Shown piece after piece: positions 4,684 to 6,126 of a stretch of 6,126 nt of DNA. The translations under genes and the position numbers were made by a program. The notes below the pieces were generated by a model. That model saw nothing but the letters and a program-made list of their open reading frames with translations. It ran no database searches and was not told the origin of the DNA. Within the stretch, counting starts at the first letter, position 1. Every line of letters starts with the position of its first letter. Origin of the DNA: Prolixibacteraceae bacterium (GTDB lineage Bacteria; Bacteroidota; Bacteroidia; Bacteroidales; Prolixibacteraceae); assembly GCA_017998095.1 (NCBI GenBank), contig JAGODU010000221.1, positions 1 through 6,126 of the forward strand, in the 5' to 3' direction.

Positions 4684-5922
4684 TTACATGTAGAACTGTG
4701 CGGTAATTCCACTTACTAAGTCATCATATGTTATAATCTCAATATCCCTATAATCTGATACTATTTCTCGCCACTCTTCATTACTAAAGTCGCTTCTTCT
4801 CCCCACAACTAAGATCCTTTTGGGATGATGAACTTTAAAGCCGTATTTTCCTTCAAACCAATTTCTGTTGTTAGGATCATCAAAGTAACTACTGTAAACT
4901 CTCGTTTGAGATATGTATGAATTAATTTCTGCAGAAAATGTTTCTCTATTTGCTCGTCCAGTTATTGGGCTAGATTTTAAATCTGGCAATTTGAACTCAA
5001 CGATATCTGCATATCCATTAGTATGAACAACAAAGAAGTCTGGTTCAAGAGCTTTCTTTTCCTCACTTTGCCATTCACAAGATAATTGATAATGCACCGA
5101 TCTGGCTAGGAATGCCATTGATAAGATAAACTGATTTTCTACCAACGATAAAAATTTCGTGATTGTTGGCTCTGATGTTTCTTTGTTACCAGCTAGTTCA
5201 ATGAATCTATTAATAATAGGAAGTTTAGCATACTTATAATCCTCCTTATCTGGCATTGGGTAGATATAATTGGCATCGTTTTCTATCAATTCATCACGAT
5301 AGATTTCAAAATGAATAGCTAATTCTTTTACTTCATCATCATCCTTGATAATGTTAAGAGGGATAAAATCAATCCATTTAATATGTCGTGTTATCAGTCC
5401 ATTATCATTGGAATCAAAGAAAAAGGAATTAATGAGTCTGACATGATTGTTTTCGGGAACACTCAGAGCGCGGATATTAAACCCAATGACCATACTTTGA
5501 GCGGCAAAATTCCATCCCAATTCTTCTAGTTTATCGTGGCCCTTATTAGTTGGCAATACCAAATCTTCACAGAAACAAGGTAACTCAAAATCAAAATCAA
5601 CTGTGCCATCGAAAGCAAAACCGATGATCTCCTCCATAAAATTCATGTCAGGTGAGGTTAAGTCCTTGAAACGAAAATCTACAGGAGCACTCGGATGTAA
5701 TTCTTTTATTCTTTCAGGCCCCATAAACTCTATAGCTATGTGCGTTCTTCCAATATACACAATTATTGTATCTGGTTCTAGCAAGAAACCTGTTACTGTG
5801 GCTAAGTCCAATTGATTTTGATACACATAGTCATCAATGGGTATAAGATACTTGTCTCTAATTATCTCGTATATTTGACGATACGCCTCCTGAACCCTCG
5901 GTGTTGTTAAATCACTCATCAT
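4684..5922 (-). CDS. Shedu-like anti-phage nuclease (SduA, DUF4263 C-terminal domain)
   Basis: The C-terminal part (about 255-412) has the layout of DUF4263, the nuclease of the single-gene Shedu defence system, a PD-(D/E)xK fold. Numbering from the TTG at 5940: helix TKFLSLVENQFILSMAF (261-277), Asp301 in ALEPDFFVV, Glu315-x-Lys317 in DIVEFKLPD, the helix with AEINSYISQTRVY (337-349, Gln345 being the usual helix Gln), strand KRILVVGRR (374-382), and the closing EIITYDDLV (401-409). The N-terminal 255 residues match nothing I know; in Shedu proteins this part varies and is thought to sense the trigger. I chose ATG 5922 because AAAGGA lies 8 bases upstream; TTG 5940 and ATG 5931 are poorer, and ATG 5919 is the adjacent codon. 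It acts alone on DNA in relatives, so no partner is needed. The neighbouring gene on the same strand ends 93 bases upstream. Confidence 0.85.
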   Translation of the reverse strand: MMSDLTTPRVQEAYRQIYEIIRDKYLIPIDDYVYQNQLDLATVTGFLLEPDTIIVYIGRTHIAIEFMGPERIKELHPSAPVDFRFKDLTSPDMNFMEEIIGFAFDGTVDFDFELPCFCEDLVLPTNKGHDKLEELGWNFAAQSMVIGFNIRALSVPENNHVRLINSFFFDSNDNGLITRHIKWIDFIPLNIIKDDDEVKELAIHFEIYRDELIENDANYIYPMPDKEDYKYAKLPIINRFIELAGNKETSEPTITKFLSLVENQFILSMAFLARSVHYQLSCEWQSEEKKALEPDFFVVHTNGYADIVEFKLPDLKSSPITGRANRETFSAEINSYISQTRVYSSYFDDPNNRNWFEGKYGFKVHHPKRILVVGRRSDFSNEEWREIVSDYRDIEIITYDDLVSGITAQFYM

Positions 5923-6015
5923 TATACTCATCCTTTTCAATATTGTTCAAATCTCTTGAAAATAAACAATCTATTTGCCAGAATAATGTTGTAAAATAAA
6001 CACGAAAAATGAAAC

Positions 6016-6126
6016 TCATATTATATACTTTGCTATTTCCGGATGTATGTGCTTCGGCAAGTTGTTCTTGTCCCACTGCTCTACGGGAATGAAGTTGCCT
6101 TCTGCATCGCAGGGAGGTCCTGGAGG
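6016..6126 (-). CDS. C-terminal fragment of an unidentified protein (cut by the window edge)
   Basis: The frame is open from the right edge to a TGA at 6018-6016, giving 36 residues that begin PPGPPCDAEGNFIPVEQWDK and end HPEIAKYII. The composition looks like genuine protein, and GC content is clearly higher than in the Shedu-like gene (37 of the 66 edge bases), suggesting a more host-like neighbour. No family is recognisable from so short a tail. The 93 bases between it and the Shedu-like start contain neither a clear terminator nor a convincing promoter, so read-through is possible. Confidence 0.6.
   Translation of the reverse strand, partial: PPGPPCDAEGNFIPVEQWDKNNLPKHIHPEIAKYII

Noticed and set aside
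9..4712. 13-mer GTGGAATTACCGC at 9-21 found inverted at 4700-4712
   Set aside because: Both copies lie inside coding sequence in different reading frames, and a chance 13-base match is expected about once in two windows of this size, so it is no evidence of an attachment site.
5603..5815. 70-codon + strand frame inside the Shedu-like gene
   Set aside because: Shadow of the nuclease gene on the other strand, with no motif or start signal.

Overview
The window is a low-GC bacterial accessory region that looks like a small defence or mobile-element island. The translation signals are classical Shine-Dalgarno sites (AAGGAG before the 330-aa gene, AAGGAGG before the HTH-metalloprotease gene). One promoter is a textbook sigma-70 type (TTGACA, 16 bp, TATATT). 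This argues against Bacteroidota, whose promoters and ribosome binding sites differ, but does not fix the host. A Cloacimonadota-like genome is a weak guess from the general look of the AT-rich, repeat-laden intergenic DNA. The two ends of the window are richer in GC (37 of the last 66 bases and 53 of the first 120 are G or C) than the interior (20 of 60 in a sample of the nuclease gene), which fits foreign genes lying between more host-like genes.

Left part, + strand: the 3' part of an S24/LexA-type self-cleaving repressor gene (to 353) is followed after 23 bases by an unrecognised 330-residue protein (377-1369). The tight spacing suggests a repressor-controlled effector. Positions 1370-1821 hold no gene that I can support. 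Positions 1822-1994 are a repeat patch with two TGACAC/GTGTCA hairpins.

Middle, - strand: a three-gene overlapping operon reads leftwards from 3735. It encodes an HTH(XRE)-ImmA/IrrE metalloprotease fusion, a PIN-domain putative ribonuclease, and a very small DUF2188-like protein whose 3' end runs into the repeat patch. A strong promoter overlaps a perfect 7+7 bp inverted repeat, the likely autoregulatory operator. The layout resembles a toxin-antitoxin or stress-response module.

The 3840-4683 region has no intact gene but is unusually structured. It contains a CATCTCACC repeat patch, a symmetrical array of seven GTTAAAG-like half-sites at 11-bp spacing, a roughly 100-nt element of four perfect stems, and a pair of diverged direct repeats carrying what looks like the junction of two lost genes.

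Right part, - strand: a Shedu-like (SduA/DUF4263) anti-phage nuclease gene (5922-4684), preceded by the C-terminal 36 codons of an unidentified protein running off the window edge. The three modules are probably independent; I see no evidence that they form one system. Each is of a type found in defence islands or mobile elements.
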